Counted from the first letter of the stretch, positions 41,877-50,774 are shown. The stretch is DNA of 64,000 nucleotides from an uncultured Acidimicrobiaceae bacterium (GCA_903919455.1 CAIXIJ010000018.1:33934-97933), one strand, 5' to 3'. The notes: generated from the sequence alone by a model not told the origin. Translations and numbers: made by a program.

Positions 41877-43058
41877 TCAGGTAAGGCCACTGACCACACT
41901 GCTCACCCGAGCCCGACACGCCTGCAGTTGGACGCGCACCGCCGCCGACAGACCCGGGTCTCGAAGCGCCCGCACCCCCGGATACACCCGGCGATCCGGC
42001 AGCACGTTGCAGAGCAGCACAGGACTGGCCCGGACAGCCCACGTATGGTCGGCGCGTTCGCTGAAGCGCACATCGGCCAACAGACCGTCGAGCGTGCGCA
42101 GGTCCGCGTACTTACCGCGATCCGGCACACCCATCGCCGAGATGAAGTTGCCCAGGCTCCAGAACGTCACGACGCCGTGCACGGTCTCCATCGGCTGCGG
42201 CACATGCGGTCCGTGCATCACGATCAGGTCGGGCTTGGCAGCCGCGCTGGTGATGGCGTTCACCACCGCGCGGTCCTCAGCGATCGGACCGTTCTGCATC
42301 TCCATGTACACGTGAAGACTGACGATCACCACCTCGGCACCGAGACGGCGAGCAACGGCCACATCGCGGATCACCTGCGCAGGCTGCACCGCCCGGTTCA
42401 CTCGCCACAGGTCGGCGGGGAAACCGACGTTGCTGTTCCGGGCGTAGGCGAGATGCGCCACGCGGACACCCTTCACCGTGAAGTAGGCGACAGCGGCTTC
42501 GGTGGACGAACGGGCGGTGCCGCTGTGACCGAGGTGCGCGGCATCGAGTGCAGCCAACGTGGTGCGGATACCGTCCACGCCAAGGTCGTAGGCATGGTTC
42601 GACGCGGTGCTGCACCGATCGAACCCCACCTGCGCCAGGTCGAACGGCGCCTCGTGTGGCGCCGCCAGCAGATGCGTGCCGGTGTAACTGGTGCCCAGGT
42701 AACCCACATCGCCACCACGTGCCGTGATGGGTGTTTCCATGTGGCAGATGGCTAGATCGGCGTTGCGGATGAGTGCCGTGACCGGCCGAAGGAACGGTTC
42801 GAAGTCGTAGCGCACGCCCGGCCCAGCGAGGCCGGACGCCAGGGTGTTCAGGTGACCTTCCGCCAGAAAGTCGCCCACGGCGGCCACGGTGAAGCTGCGC
42901 AGCGGTGTGCCAGCGCGTACGGCTGGCGCGGTGGCAGTAGCGGCACCCGTCACCGTCGCCACCAGCACACGTGGCGCGCTGCTGGTGACCGAGGCCGAGG
43001 CCGCCAAGAGAGCTCCCGCCACCACGGCGGCTATCACCACTCCTCGACGCACACCCAC
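41877..43058 (-). CDS. CapA-family exported phosphoesterase-like protein
   Basis: 393 residues from a GTG start with TACCAT six bases before. GVRRGVVIAAVVAGALLAASASVTSSAPRVLVA is a signal peptide or membrane anchor. The metallophosphoesterase-like CapA body shows TVAAVGDFLAEGHLN, NADLAICHMETPITARGGD, RCSTASNHAYDLGVDGI, VAHLAYARNSNVGFP, LIVMHGPHVPQPMETVHGVVTFWSLGNFI. Relatives in Bacillus make poly-gamma-glutamate; stand-alone actinobacterial members are of unknown role, often linked to capsule or wall. Downstream of the ABC transporter operon but separated by a strong hairpin. Confidence 0.83.
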   Translation of the reverse strand: MGVRRGVVIAAVVAGALLAASASVTSSAPRVLVATVTGAATATAPAVRAGTPLRSFTVAAVGDFLAEGHLNTLASGLAGPGVRYDFEPFLRPVTALIRNADLAICHMETPITARGGDVGYLGTSYTGTHLLAAPHEAPFDLAQVGFDRCSTASNHAYDLGVDGIRTTLAALDAAHLGHSGTARSSTEAAVAYFTVKGVRVAHLAYARNSNVGFPADLWRVNRAVQPAQVIRDVAVARRLGAEVVIVSLHVYMEMQNGPIAEDRAVVNAITSAAAKPDLIVMHGPHVPQPMETVHGVVTFWSLGNFISAMGVPDRGKYADLRTLDGLLADVRFSERADHTWAVRASPVLLCNVLPDRRVYPGVRALRDPGLSAAVRVQLQACRARVSSVVSGLT

Positions 43059-43069
43059 CCGCTGATGGT

Positions 43070-43191
43070 ACGCCCCTGCGCGGGTCAGCGGTTTCGCGGC
43101 GGGATGTTTCCCAAACCGGCTTCCCGGTGGTGGGGTTCCCGGTTTCCGGGAACCACACCACCGAGTTCGGCCACGCCCCTGCGCGGGTCAG
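43070..43191. repeat. 19-base direct repeat pair around a hairpin
   Basis: ACGCCCCTGCGCGGGTCAG occurs exactly at 43070-43088 and 43173-43191. The right copy contains the stop codon of the ABC permease gene (TCA at 43188-43190 on the plus strand). The 84 bases between them hold a strong hairpin. The layout looks like a local duplication of the gene's 3' end or the target-site footprint of a small element. Confidence 0.6.
43126..43162 (-). terminator. Strong hairpin after the ABC permease gene
   Basis: Arms GGTGGTGGGGTTCCCGG and CCGGGAACCACACCACC are complementary over 17 bases with one mismatch and a TTT loop. It lies 26 bases after the permease stop on the minus strand and 68 bases before capA. 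No T-run follows; it may end the drug-transporter transcript or stabilise its 3' end. Confidence 0.55.
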
Positions 43192-44003
43192 GCTTTGCGG
43201 TACTTCCGAATGGCGATGGGGGCCATCACGACCATGATGCCGAACGACCAGGCGAGGCTGCCCCACACATAGGCGCGAGGGTCGGTACCCAGCATCAGCG
43301 AACGCACCGCACGCACGGTGACGCTGACCGGCTGGCGCTCGGCCCACCAGCGCAGCCAACTCGGCATGGTGTCGACCGGCACGAAGGCGTTCGACGCAAA
43401 CACCAGCGGCGCAATGAACGGGAAGGCTGCAGCCTGCGCGGCCTCGGCGTTGGAGACGACCAGACCGACGATGGCGAAGATCCAGCACATCGACAGACCG
43501 AACAGCACCATCACGCCGATCGCCGCCACGTTCTCGAGGAATGAACCCGTCGGCCGGAAGTCGACGACGTACCCGACCGCGATCATCAGCGTGACGGTGA
43601 CGACGTTGCGCACGCTGTCGGCTGCCACTCGACCGCCCAGCACTGCGCTGCGCGCCATGGGCAGGCTCTTGAGCCGCTCGAGCAGACCTTTCTGGCGATC
43701 CTCAGCAAGACCCACCGCAGTGTTGATGGCGCCGAACACGACGGTCTGCACGAAGATGCCGGGCATCAGGTAGTTCACGTAGCTCACGCCACCGGGAGCC
43801 TGGATGGCCCCACCGAACACGTAGCGGAACATCAGCACGAAGATCAACGGCTGCACGAGGGCGAACACGAGTAACTCCGGCACGCGCCGGATGACCGTGA
43901 GGTTGCGCCACGTCATCGACAGGTTGTCGCGAAGGGCCCAGCCCACGCCGGCGCCCTTCTTGAGCGAGATCGGCGTGTGCGTGGGGGCGACCGTGGCGCT
44001 CAT
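43188..44003 (-). CDS. ABC-2 type drug transporter permease
   Basis: 271 residues with six membrane segments. The N-terminal amphipathic part (LRDNLSMTWRNLTVIRRVPELLVFALVQPLIFVLMFRYVFGGA) and SYVNYLMPGIFVQTVVFGA are the DrrB/ABC-2 pattern. It ends with the last helix and a basic tail (IRKYRKA). It pairs with the upstream ATPase, whose stop overlaps its ATG (ATGA), to form an exporter of daunorubicin type. Controlled by the divergent MarR gene. Confidence 0.88.
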   Translation of the reverse strand: MSATVAPTHTPISLKKGAGVGWALRDNLSMTWRNLTVIRRVPELLVFALVQPLIFVLMFRYVFGGAIQAPGGVSYVNYLMPGIFVQTVVFGAINTAVGLAEDRQKGLLERLKSLPMARSAVLGGRVAADSVRNVVTVTLMIAVGYVVDFRPTGSFLENVAAIGVMVLFGLSMCWIFAIVGLVVSNAEAAQAAAFPFIAPLVFASNAFVPVDTMPSWLRWWAERQPVSVTVRAVRSLMLGTDPRAYVWGSLAWSFGIMVVMAPIAIRKYRKA

Positions 44004-44929
44004 TGCGCTGCTCCATTCGTGCCGGTGAGGGCGAGGAAGACATCGTCGAGAGTGGGTTCACGCAAGGCCACGTGCGCAGGCACGATGCCATGCTTGTCGA
44101 GGCGATTGAGGGCGTCGCGCAGGGTGGTAGGCCCATCGGCCATCACGGTGCGCACGATGGTGCTGGCAGTGGTGGTGGTGCCGAGCACCACTGCGGCTTC
44201 CTCCGCGGTAGCCGCCTTTGCGAACTCGAGCTCGATCACCGTGTCGCCGAGGCGGGCCTTCAGTTGTTTCGCTGTACCTTCGGCGGCAACCAAACCCTTG
44301 TCGATGACCACGATGTTGTCGGCAAGGCGATCGGCCTCTTCGAGGTACTGAGTGGTGAGCAGCACGGTGGTGCCGTCGGCCACGAGGGTTTCGATGACCT
44401 CCCACAGATCGAGGCGACTCGCAGGGTCGAGGCCAGTGGTGGGTTCGTCGAGGAACAACACCGGGGGTTGCGACACCAGGGCCGCACCAAGGTCCAGACG
44501 GCGGCGCATACCACCGGAGTAGGTGCGCACGGGACGGTCGCCGGCGTCGGAGAGACGGAACTGGTCGAGCAGAGCGGTTGCACGCGACCGGGCATCCGGC
44601 TTCGACATGTGGTTCAGGCGGCCGACGAGGTACAGGTTTTCGCGACCGGTGAGGTTCTCGTCGACCGCGGCGTACTGGCCTGCCAAGCCGATACTGCGGC
44701 GAACTGCCTGCGGATGTGCGTGCACGTCGAATCCGTTCACCACGCCACGACCCGACGTGGGAGGAGCGACGGTGGTGAGCATCCGCACCATGGTGGTCTT
44801 GCCAGCGCCATTGGCACCGAGCAGGCCCAGCACCGTGCCACGAGGCACGGCCAGCGAGATGTGGTCGACAGCCACCACCTCGTCGTATGTCTTGCGGAGT
44901 TCCTCGGCGAGGATCGCATTCTCTGTCAT
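44000..44929 (-). CDS. DrrA-type ABC transporter ATPase
   Basis: 309 residues. LGLLGANGAGKTTMVRMLTTV is Walker A, RTYSGGMRRRLDLGAAL the signature motif, PPVLFLDEPTTGLDPASRLDLWEVI Walker B with the D-loop, and TVLLTTQYLEEADRLADNIVVI the His switch; the C-terminal extension (KARLGDTVIELEFAK and later) is usual for the DrrA group. The start at 44929 (MTENAIL) is chosen because TATGAT lies seven bases upstream, giving a leaderless transcript; the ORF-track start would lie inside the promoter. Confidence 0.9.
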   Translation of the reverse strand: MTENAILAEELRKTYDEVVAVDHISLAVPRGTVLGLLGANGAGKTTMVRMLTTVAPPTSGRGVVNGFDVHAHPQAVRRSIGLAGQYAAVDENLTGRENLYLVGRLNHMSKPDARSRATALLDQFRLSDAGDRPVRTYSGGMRRRLDLGAALVSQPPVLFLDEPTTGLDPASRLDLWEVIETLVADGTTVLLTTQYLEEADRLADNIVVIDKGLVAAEGTAKQLKARLGDTVIELEFAKAATAEEAAVVLGTTTTASTIVRTVMADGPTTLRDALNRLDKHGIVPAHVALREPTLDDVFLALTGTNGAAQ

Positions 44930-44936
44930 GTTCTGG

Positions 44937-44967
44937 ATCATACCCAATAGTTGACTCTTATCAACTA
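44937..44967 (-). promoter_or_regulatory. Promoter of the drug-exporter operon with MarR operator (44948-44967)
   Basis: On the minus strand: -35 TTGATA (44959-44964), 16-base spacer, -10 TATGAT (44937-44942), then seven bases to the ATPase ATG. The 20-base palindrome TAGTTGACTCTTATCAACTA (arms TAGTTGA/TCAACTA) covers the -35 and spacer, so a bound MarR protein would block RNA polymerase. A further TCAACT at 44979-44984 may be a second half site. The marR gene starts 38 bases away with TACACT before its ATG. Confidence 0.75.
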
Positions 44968-45004
44968 TAGAGTGATGTCAACTTCTGGGCTACACTGTCC
45001 ACCA

Positions 45005-45463
45005 ATGGCCGACAGCGATCCGAAACTCGCCGACACTTGGGCGCGACTCTCGGGCCTGTTCTCGTCGCGACGCGACGCCCTGTTCGAGCAGCTCGCCGAA
45101 CTGGGGCTGAACCCGCCCCACGGTGTGGCGTTGATGTCGCTGCTGCACGCTGGCCCCACTCGCATGGGCGACATGGCCGAGACAATGGTGTGCGATGCCT
45201 CGTACATCACCGCTGTCGCTGATCGGCTGGAAGAGCTTGGGTTGGTCGAGCGGCGCAGCAGCCCCGACGACCGTCGGGCCAAGCAGCTGGCTCTCACTGC
45301 CAAAGGCGAGAAGGTGGCCCGCCGTCTCGACGCCGTGGTCACGGAGCCCCCGCCAGCAATGACAGCGCTGTCGAAGGCCGACCGCGACGCGTTGGCGCGC
45401 ATCGCCCGCAAGCTCGGCGAGCCCGACACCTCACGCTGGATGCCGCCCCGCTCCCTGCGCTGA
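45005..45463 (+). CDS. MarR-family transcriptional regulator
   Basis: 152-residue winged-helix dimer. GLNPPHGVALMSLLHAGPTRMGDMAETMVCDASYITAVADRLEELGLVERRSSPDDRRAKQLALTAKGEKV holds the recognition helix, the wing with the conserved D-x-R-A/S-K stretch, and the usual dimer helices at both ends. Expected to repress the divergent DrrA/B-type exporter and perhaps itself through the TAGTTGA palindrome. The ORF-track start at 44951 is too early; TACACT lies eight bases before the ATG at 45005. Confidence 0.88.
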   Translation: MADSDPKLADTWARLSGLFSSRRDALFEQLAELGLNPPHGVALMSLLHAGPTRMGDMAETMVCDASYITAVADRLEELGLVERRSSPDDRRAKQLALTAKGEKVARRLDAVVTEPPPAMTALSKADRDALARIARKLGEPDTSRWMPPRSLR

Positions 45464-45520
45464 AGCAGGGACCAAGGTCCATAGCCGCCAGGAGCAGGTC
45501 CGTCTTACGCTCCACATGAG

Positions 45521-48445
45521 ATGGCGTTCCGGATCGTTCGACGCAAGCACCTCACCCCGAACACATTCCTGTGGGAAGTGGATGCACCCGATGTCGCCGC
45601 GTCCGCGCGTCCCGGCCAATTCGTGATGATTCGCCTCCACGACGGCGCCGAACGCATTCCTCTCACCATCGCCGACTTCGATCCTTCCAACGGCACAGTG
45701 ACGGTTGTGGTGCAGTCACTTGGCAGATCCACCGCCGAGATGCGCGACAGGTATCGCACGGGCGACACCTTCGCCGACTTCGTGGGCCCGCTGGGCATGC
45801 CCACCGTGATCGAGGCGGCGCCCGTCGGCGCGGACAGCCATGTGGTGTTCGTGGGGGGAGGACTCGGAGTGGCTCCCGTGTTTCCCCAACTTCGAGCGTT
45901 CAAGCAGGCTGGGCACCGGACGACGGCCATCGTCGGGTTCCGGAGCGCCGACCTTCGGTTCTGGACCGAGCAGCTCAACGAATGGGCCGACACGCTGATC
46001 GTGTGCACCGACGATGGCAGCGCAGGTCGATCCGGGTTGGTGACCGAGGCGCTCGCCGACGTGGTGGCCACCGATCGACCAGATCTGGTGGTGGCCATCG
46101 GGCCGATGGTGATGATGCGGGCTTGCGGTGAGGTGACCCGCTCTGCGGGCGTGCGCACCATGGTGAGCCTGAACACGATCATGGTGGACGGCACTGGGAT
46201 GTGCGGTTCGTGTCGCGTCACCGTGGATGGCGTCACCCGCTTCGCCTGCGTGGACGGCCCCGACTTCGATGCCCACGCCGTGGACTTCGATGAACTGGTC
46301 GCTCGCCAGCGTCGTTTCGTACACGAAGAGCAAGCCGCCGCTGCCGACTACGAGCACCGTTGCCAGGTGGAGCAGACGCTGTTCGTGGACGGCAAGCGCA
46401 CGTACAAGAAGCTGCGCGAGATCGAGCCAACCAAGGTGCCAATGCCCGAGCGCGACCCGGAGGTGCGGTCGCACACGTTCGATGAAGTGTCGCTGGGCTA
46501 CAGCCTCAGCGAAGCCATGCGCGAGGCAGAGCGATGCCTGCAGTGCAGCAGGCCAACCTGCATCAGCGGTTGCCCCGTCAGCATCGACATCCCCCGGTTC
46601 ATTCGCCATCTTCTGGTGAAGGACGTCGATGGCGCGTTAGGCGTGATCCGCGAAGCCAGCATCCTTCCTTCGGTCTGCGGGCGAGTGTGCCCGCAGGAGA
46701 CCCAGTGCGAGAGCCAGTGCGTGATCGCTCGCAAGATGGAACCGGTTGCCATCGGCCGCCTCGAACGGTTCGTTGGCGATCACGGGAAGGTGGCCACACC
46801 GTCACTGTCACCGTCGCTGGGCAAACGAGTCGCCGTGGTGGGTTCGGGGCCTGCGGGCCTCGCCTGCGCCGCCGACCTCGCACGCGGTGGAGCGGATGTG
46901 ACGGTGCTCGAGGCGCTTCACGTGACCGGTGGCGTGTTGCGGTACGGCATCCCATCGTTCCGGCTGCCGCGCGAGATCATCGATCGCGAAGTGGCCGGCC
47001 TGCTGGATCTCGGCGTGACCATCGAGACCGACAAGGTGGTGGGCCGAACCTTCACCGTTGACGACCTGCTGCACTCGCGTGGCTACGACGCGGTGTTTCT
47101 CGGTGTCGGTGCCGGCGCACCATCATTCCTGGGCATCCCGGGAGAGAACGCCGGACGGGTCATCAGCGCCAACGAGTTCCTCACCCGTGTGAACCTGATG
47201 GGCGGCGACCGCTTCCCCGACATCGACACACCCGTCGGCATCGGCACGAACGTGGTGGTCGTCGGCGCCGGCAACACGGCGATGGACTGCCTGCGGGTTG
47301 CCCGACGCCTCGGCGCCGAAGTGCGCTGCGTGTATCGGCGCACCAAGGCCGAAGCGCCCGCGCGCATCGAGGAACTGCACCACGCGGAGCAAGAAGGCAT
47401 CGGCTTCCTCTGGCTGCACAGCCCGGTGAAGGTACTCACCGACGACCATGGCGATGTACGCGCCCTGCTGGTGGAACGAATGGAACTCGGCGAGCCAGAC
47501 GAACTCGGTCGCCGCAAGCCGGTTGGCACCGGCGAGCATGCGGAGGTGATCTGCGACACGGTGATCGTGGCGCTGGGGACCAACCCGAGCCCGATCGTGA
47601 CTCGCAACACCGCAGGACTGGAACTCGACTCCCGCGGTTACGTGGCCGCCGATGCGGACACGCAGGCAACCAGCATCCCCGGTGTATTCGCGGGCGGCGA
47701 CATCGTCACCGGTGGCGCCACGGTGATCCTCGCGATGGGTGCTGGCCGCCGCGCCGCTGCGTCGATCCTGGACTACCTGGGTGGCGGCACCATGCCCGCT
47801 GCCATCGACCATCTCGAACATCGGTGCCCCCGGTGCCATCGGCCGGTGGAAGCTGGCGACGACGACGGCATCTGCTGCGCGGATGCCGTGGTGGCATGGA
47901 AGTGCAACGACTGCGCCAAGCGCAGCGAGGGCTTTGCCTTCCCCTACGGGCGCTGCCCGGCATGCGCAGGAACGCTGTCGCTCGTCGACCCCGCCTCGGC
48001 CGTGCCCGACGAGGCGATGGAAGCGGTGCGCACGGCATTCGAGATCGAACTCGGTGGGCGCGACTTCTACGTGGCGGCAGCGAAGCACACCAGCGACGAA
48101 CAGTTGCACGACATGTTCCAGCGCCTTGCCGAGATGGAGCGGGAGCACATCGACACGTTGGTGCAGCGCTATCACCTCGCGCCACCCGACGACGCCAGTG
48201 GCGATCTGAACCCCGGCGCCTTGCAGGCCGGCGCTCAGCGCACCCCCAACGACCCGGCAGATCTGTTGGCGTTGGCCCTCACGTTGGAGCAGCGTGCCGA
48301 GGCCTTCTTCCGCACGCACACCGACGATGCATCGCCGGCGGCACGAGAGCTCTACCGGGAACTCGCGGCAGAGGAGGGCGAACATATCGCCCTCCTCACC
48401 ACCGAGTTGTCGGCCCTGCGCAGCAACCGACGCGGGCTGCTCTAG
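45521..48445 (+). CDS. NfnAB-like NAD(P)H oxidoreductase fused to zinc ribbon and rubrerythrin
   Basis: 974-residue fusion of four parts. 1-280: ferredoxin-NADP reductase-like NfnA/SudB module with FAD/NAD motif FVGGGLGVAPVFPQLR and the 2Fe-2S loop GTGMCGSCRVTV...FACVDGP. About 300-755: NfnB/GltD-like module with two 4Fe-4S sets (CLQCSRPTCISGCPVSIDIP and CGRVCPQETQCESQC), FAD motif VVGSGPAGLACAADLA and NADPH motif VVVVGAGNTAMDCLRVARRLGA. About 768-815: zinc-ribbon-like CPRC, CCAD, CNDC and CPAC. About 825-970: rubrerythrin/ferritin-like four-helix bundle with FEIELGGRDFY, EREH, LEQRAEAFF and EGEH, so all di-iron ligands look present. Predicted to pass electrons from NAD(P)H or ferredoxin to a di-iron centre, perhaps as a peroxidase. 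It stands alone between marR and the trypsin gene. Confidence 0.85.
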   Translation: MAFRIVRRKHLTPNTFLWEVDAPDVAASARPGQFVMIRLHDGAERIPLTIADFDPSNGTVTVVVQSLGRSTAEMRDRYRTGDTFADFVGPLGMPTVIEAAPVGADSHVVFVGGGLGVAPVFPQLRAFKQAGHRTTAIVGFRSADLRFWTEQLNEWADTLIVCTDDGSAGRSGLVTEALADVVATDRPDLVVAIGPMVMMRACGEVTRSAGVRTMVSLNTIMVDGTGMCGSCRVTVDGVTRFACVDGPDFDAHAVDFDELVARQRRFVHEEQAAAADYEHRCQVEQTLFVDGKRTYKKLREIEPTKVPMPERDPEVRSHTFDEVSLGYSLSEAMREAERCLQCSRPTCISGCPVSIDIPRFIRHLLVKDVDGALGVIREASILPSVCGRVCPQETQCESQCVIARKMEPVAIGRLERFVGDHGKVATPSLSPSLGKRVAVVGSGPAGLACAADLARGGADVTVLEALHVTGGVLRYGIPSFRLPREIIDREVAGLLDLGVTIETDKVVGRTFTVDDLLHSRGYDAVFLGVGAGAPSFLGIPGENAGRVISANEFLTRVNLMGGDRFPDIDTPVGIGTNVVVVGAGNTAMDCLRVARRLGAEVRCVYRRTKAEAPARIEELHHAEQEGIGFLWLHSPVKVLTDDHGDVRALLVERMELGEPDELGRRKPVGTGEHAEVICDTVIVALGTNPSPIVTRNTAGLELDSRGYVAADADTQATSIPGVFAGGDIVTGGATVILAMGAGRRAAASILDYLGGGTMPAAIDHLEHRCPRCHRPVEAGDDDGICCADAVVAWKCNDCAKRSEGFAFPYGRCPACAGTLSLVDPASAVPDEAMEAVRTAFEIELGGRDFYVAAAKHTSDEQLHDMFQRLAEMEREHIDTLVQRYHLAPPDDASGDLNPGALQAGAQRTPNDPADLLALALTLEQRAEAFFRTHTDDASPAARELYRELAAEEGEHIALLTTELSALRSNRRGLL

Positions 48446-48446
48446 A

Positions 48447-50774
48447 TCAGGGAGTGGTGGTGAACTGCTGCACCGCGGTGGCAGCGCCAAAGCCATCGGC
48501 GTTGTGTGCCCGCACCTTCACCTCATAGGTCTGAGCCGGTACGAGATCTGGAATCGTGGCGGCGAGGCATGGCCCGGCACAGGAGACATCCAGATGTGGC
48601 CAGAGGGATTCGATCTTGTCCTGGATCCAGGGAACAAAGGTGCTGACTCGGGCATAGATACCCGGGAAGGTCGCATCAGCGCAGCCATCGCCGAAGCTGG
48701 TAACGCCGGCGAGCTTCGGCACGCCGAGCACATCGACCACCAGTGGGCCACCGCTGTCGCCCTGGCAGGTGTCGGTGCCGCCACCCACCACGCCTGCGCA
48801 CAGCATGGTGGAGGGGATGAACCCGGCCCCGTAGCTGGCGCAGTTGCCGGTCGCACCAGGCTCGGCCAATACCTGCACCGTGGCCTTCTGCAGGACCGCC
48901 GGCACCGAACCTCCAGATGTCAAGGTGCCCCAGCCGCTGATGATGGCGTTCGTGGTGGCCACCGGCCCGGCTGGCTGGTCGTAAAGACCGACGACGGCGA
49001 CGTTCGAACTCAGCGTGACCGGTTTGGCCAAGTGCAACAGCGCAACATCATTCGACTTACTGGACGGGCTCCAGCCCGGGTGGGTGAACACCTTGTCGAC
49101 GGCGAAACCGTTCAGGGCGTTCATGTCGTTCTGATCGGAGATACCGACGTGCACGGTGAAACGGCCGGCGGTGTACTTCACATCATTCTCGTCGTAGGTG
49201 CAATGCGCAGCGGTGAGCACCCACTGGACGTCGATGAGCGAGCCACCGCACTCCAGGCTGCCATCGAGGCTGACCCGCGCCTGCCAAGGGGTCGCGCTAA
49301 TCGGCGAGTTCGCACCACCGACGATGCGCGGCTGCACTGTGATCGAGCGGGGTGTGATGGTGGGTCGATAGAACACTCGGTACGAATCGATGGGGCCGCT
49401 TGCATTGTCGCCAGCGGCGAGCCACGACAGATCCAGCGAGGTGCTGCCCGGAGTGCCGGCCAGCCCTGTCGGCGCCATCGGCGTGGTGAATGGGCGCAAT
49501 GGCAACGACGCCACCGACCACGGTCCCACGCCCGCAAACGACTTGGCTCGTACTCGCACCTTGATCACCGAGGCTGGGGTGAGACCCGTGACTACGGCGT
49601 TGCGCACGGCGGACACACCGTCGGCGAAGCGGGTGTAGCTGACGCCATTGTTCGTCGAGACGTCGAGCTCATAGTCCGTGATGGGCTTTGAGCCGGCCTT
49701 TGCGGGCAACGACCACTGAACCGTCACGCGCCGGTTGCCCGATGTGCCGGTGGGCCTTCCGGGAGCGGTTGGCAGCACACCTGCGGCCAGCGCGGTACGC
49801 GATGCCGAAGCCGACGTGTACAGGCCGGTTCCAAGCCTGTTCTTGGCGGCGACGCGAACGATGTACTTCTTGCCGGGCACCAACCCTGTGACGCGGGCCA
49901 TCCGCGCCGTCGACACGCCGTCGGCGAACGTCTTCCACGACACGGGCGAGGCCAGCGAGTACTGCACCACGTAGTCCGAGACCGGCCAGAGGGAGGCGCT
50001 CGGCGCGGCCCACGACAGGTCGATCGAGGCAGGGGCCGCGGTGGCCGTGGGCGCACCGGGCTTGTTCGGCCAGGCGCGGGTACTCGCGACCGTCACCCAA
50101 CCGGCGTTCGGAGCGACATCGGCCGCATAACTCGTGCCGACGGAGTACCGACTCATCGCGTACACCTTCACCGAACGCGGGTTGCCCAGACACGACAGCG
50201 GCGCATAGACCCCGTACGACTTCGCGAGGGAATCGAAGAGTGGGATCGCGTTGCACACATGCGCGCCGGACACGGCGTTGTACACATCGCCGTAGACGAT
50301 GCCCAGGTAGTTGGAAATCTCGAGAGCAAAGTCCTCGAAGCCATCCGCATTCGCGTCGACGAGCCAATCCACAAAGGTGGCGGGGGCCTGCAATGCAGGG
50401 GTCTGCCATGCGGAGTTCGTAGGACGGATCCAAGCGGCGACCGCGGCCGACACGAACAGCGAGGGCACACCCGGTTCGTTGCTCGTGGCCACCCTGACAC
50501 CCGTGATGTCGGCTTGGCCGTACTTCTTCGGAGCCGTATCGCCCGTGGGGTCGGTTGCCCCGAACGGACTCCAGGCGACCTTCGACAACGCTGCGCCGAT
50601 GCGAGCGTTGCGCAGCGCAATGGAGCGATCCGTGGCAGACCGTTGCGTACGACTGATCGAGAACGACCCGCGCTGCACGCCAGGCGCGCCAGCAGAGGCA
50701 CCGGAGGTTTGCACCACACCGCCAACTGTGACTGCCACAATTGTGGTGATTCCGATCAGTTTCCTGATCCGCAT
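48447..50774 (-). CDS. Secreted trypsin-like protease with fibronectin type III domains
   Basis: 775 residues. MRIRKLIGITTIVAVTVGGVVQTSGASAGAPG is a signal peptide. A 200-residue unrecognised domain follows (FDSLAKSYGVYAPLSCLGNPRSV). Two FN3 domains lie at about 235-325 and 330-420. A third starts at about 431 (MAPTGLAGTPGSTSLDLSW ... SYRVFYRP). Then a complete chymotrypsin-fold protease, RIVGGANSPISATPWQARV at 482 to about 725, with VLTAAHC, NDVALLHL and TDTCQGDSGGP; the Asp before T-C-Q-G-D-S predicts Arg/Lys specificity, and IVGG implies zymogen activation. After it comes ATIPDLVPAQTYEVKVRAHNADGFG, the missing second half of the third FN3 domain. ATGAGGCACGA precedes the ATG as ribosome site. 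Secreted protease with carbohydrate or protein binding. Confidence 0.88.
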   Translation of the reverse strand: MRIRKLIGITTIVAVTVGGVVQTSGASAGAPGVQRGSFSISRTQRSATDRSIALRNARIGAALSKVAWSPFGATDPTGDTAPKKYGQADITGVRVATSNEPGVPSLFVSAAVAAWIRPTNSAWQTPALQAPATFVDWLVDANADGFEDFALEISNYLGIVYGDVYNAVSGAHVCNAIPLFDSLAKSYGVYAPLSCLGNPRSVKVYAMSRYSVGTSYAADVAPNAGWVTVASTRAWPNKPGAPTATAAPASIDLSWAAPSASLWPVSDYVVQYSLASPVSWKTFADGVSTARMARVTGLVPGKKYIVRVAAKNRLGTGLYTSASASRTALAAGVLPTAPGRPTGTSGNRRVTVQWSLPAKAGSKPITDYELDVSTNNGVSYTRFADGVSAVRNAVVTGLTPASVIKVRVRAKSFAGVGPWSVASLPLRPFTTPMAPTGLAGTPGSTSLDLSWLAAGDNASGPIDSYRVFYRPTITPRSITVQPRIVGGANSPISATPWQARVSLDGSLECGGSLIDVQWVLTAAHCTYDENDVKYTAGRFTVHVGISDQNDMNALNGFAVDKVFTHPGWSPSSKSNDVALLHLAKPVTLSSNVAVVGLYDQPAGPVATTNAIISGWGTLTSGGSVPAVLQKATVQVLAEPGATGNCASYGAGFIPSTMLCAGVVGGGTDTCQGDSGGPLVVDVLGVPKLAGVTSFGDGCADATFPGIYARVSTFVPWIQDKIESLWPHLDVSCAGPCLAATIPDLVPAQTYEVKVRAHNADGFGAATAVQQFTTTP

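Noticed and set aside
47123-48496. 457-residue minus-strand ORF opposite the NfnAB fusion
   Set aside because: Antisense reading of a gene with clear motifs on the plus strand.
48447-50774. Frameshift between protease and the C-terminal tail
   Set aside because: The frame is continuous; the tail is the second half of an FN3 domain, not a separate gene.
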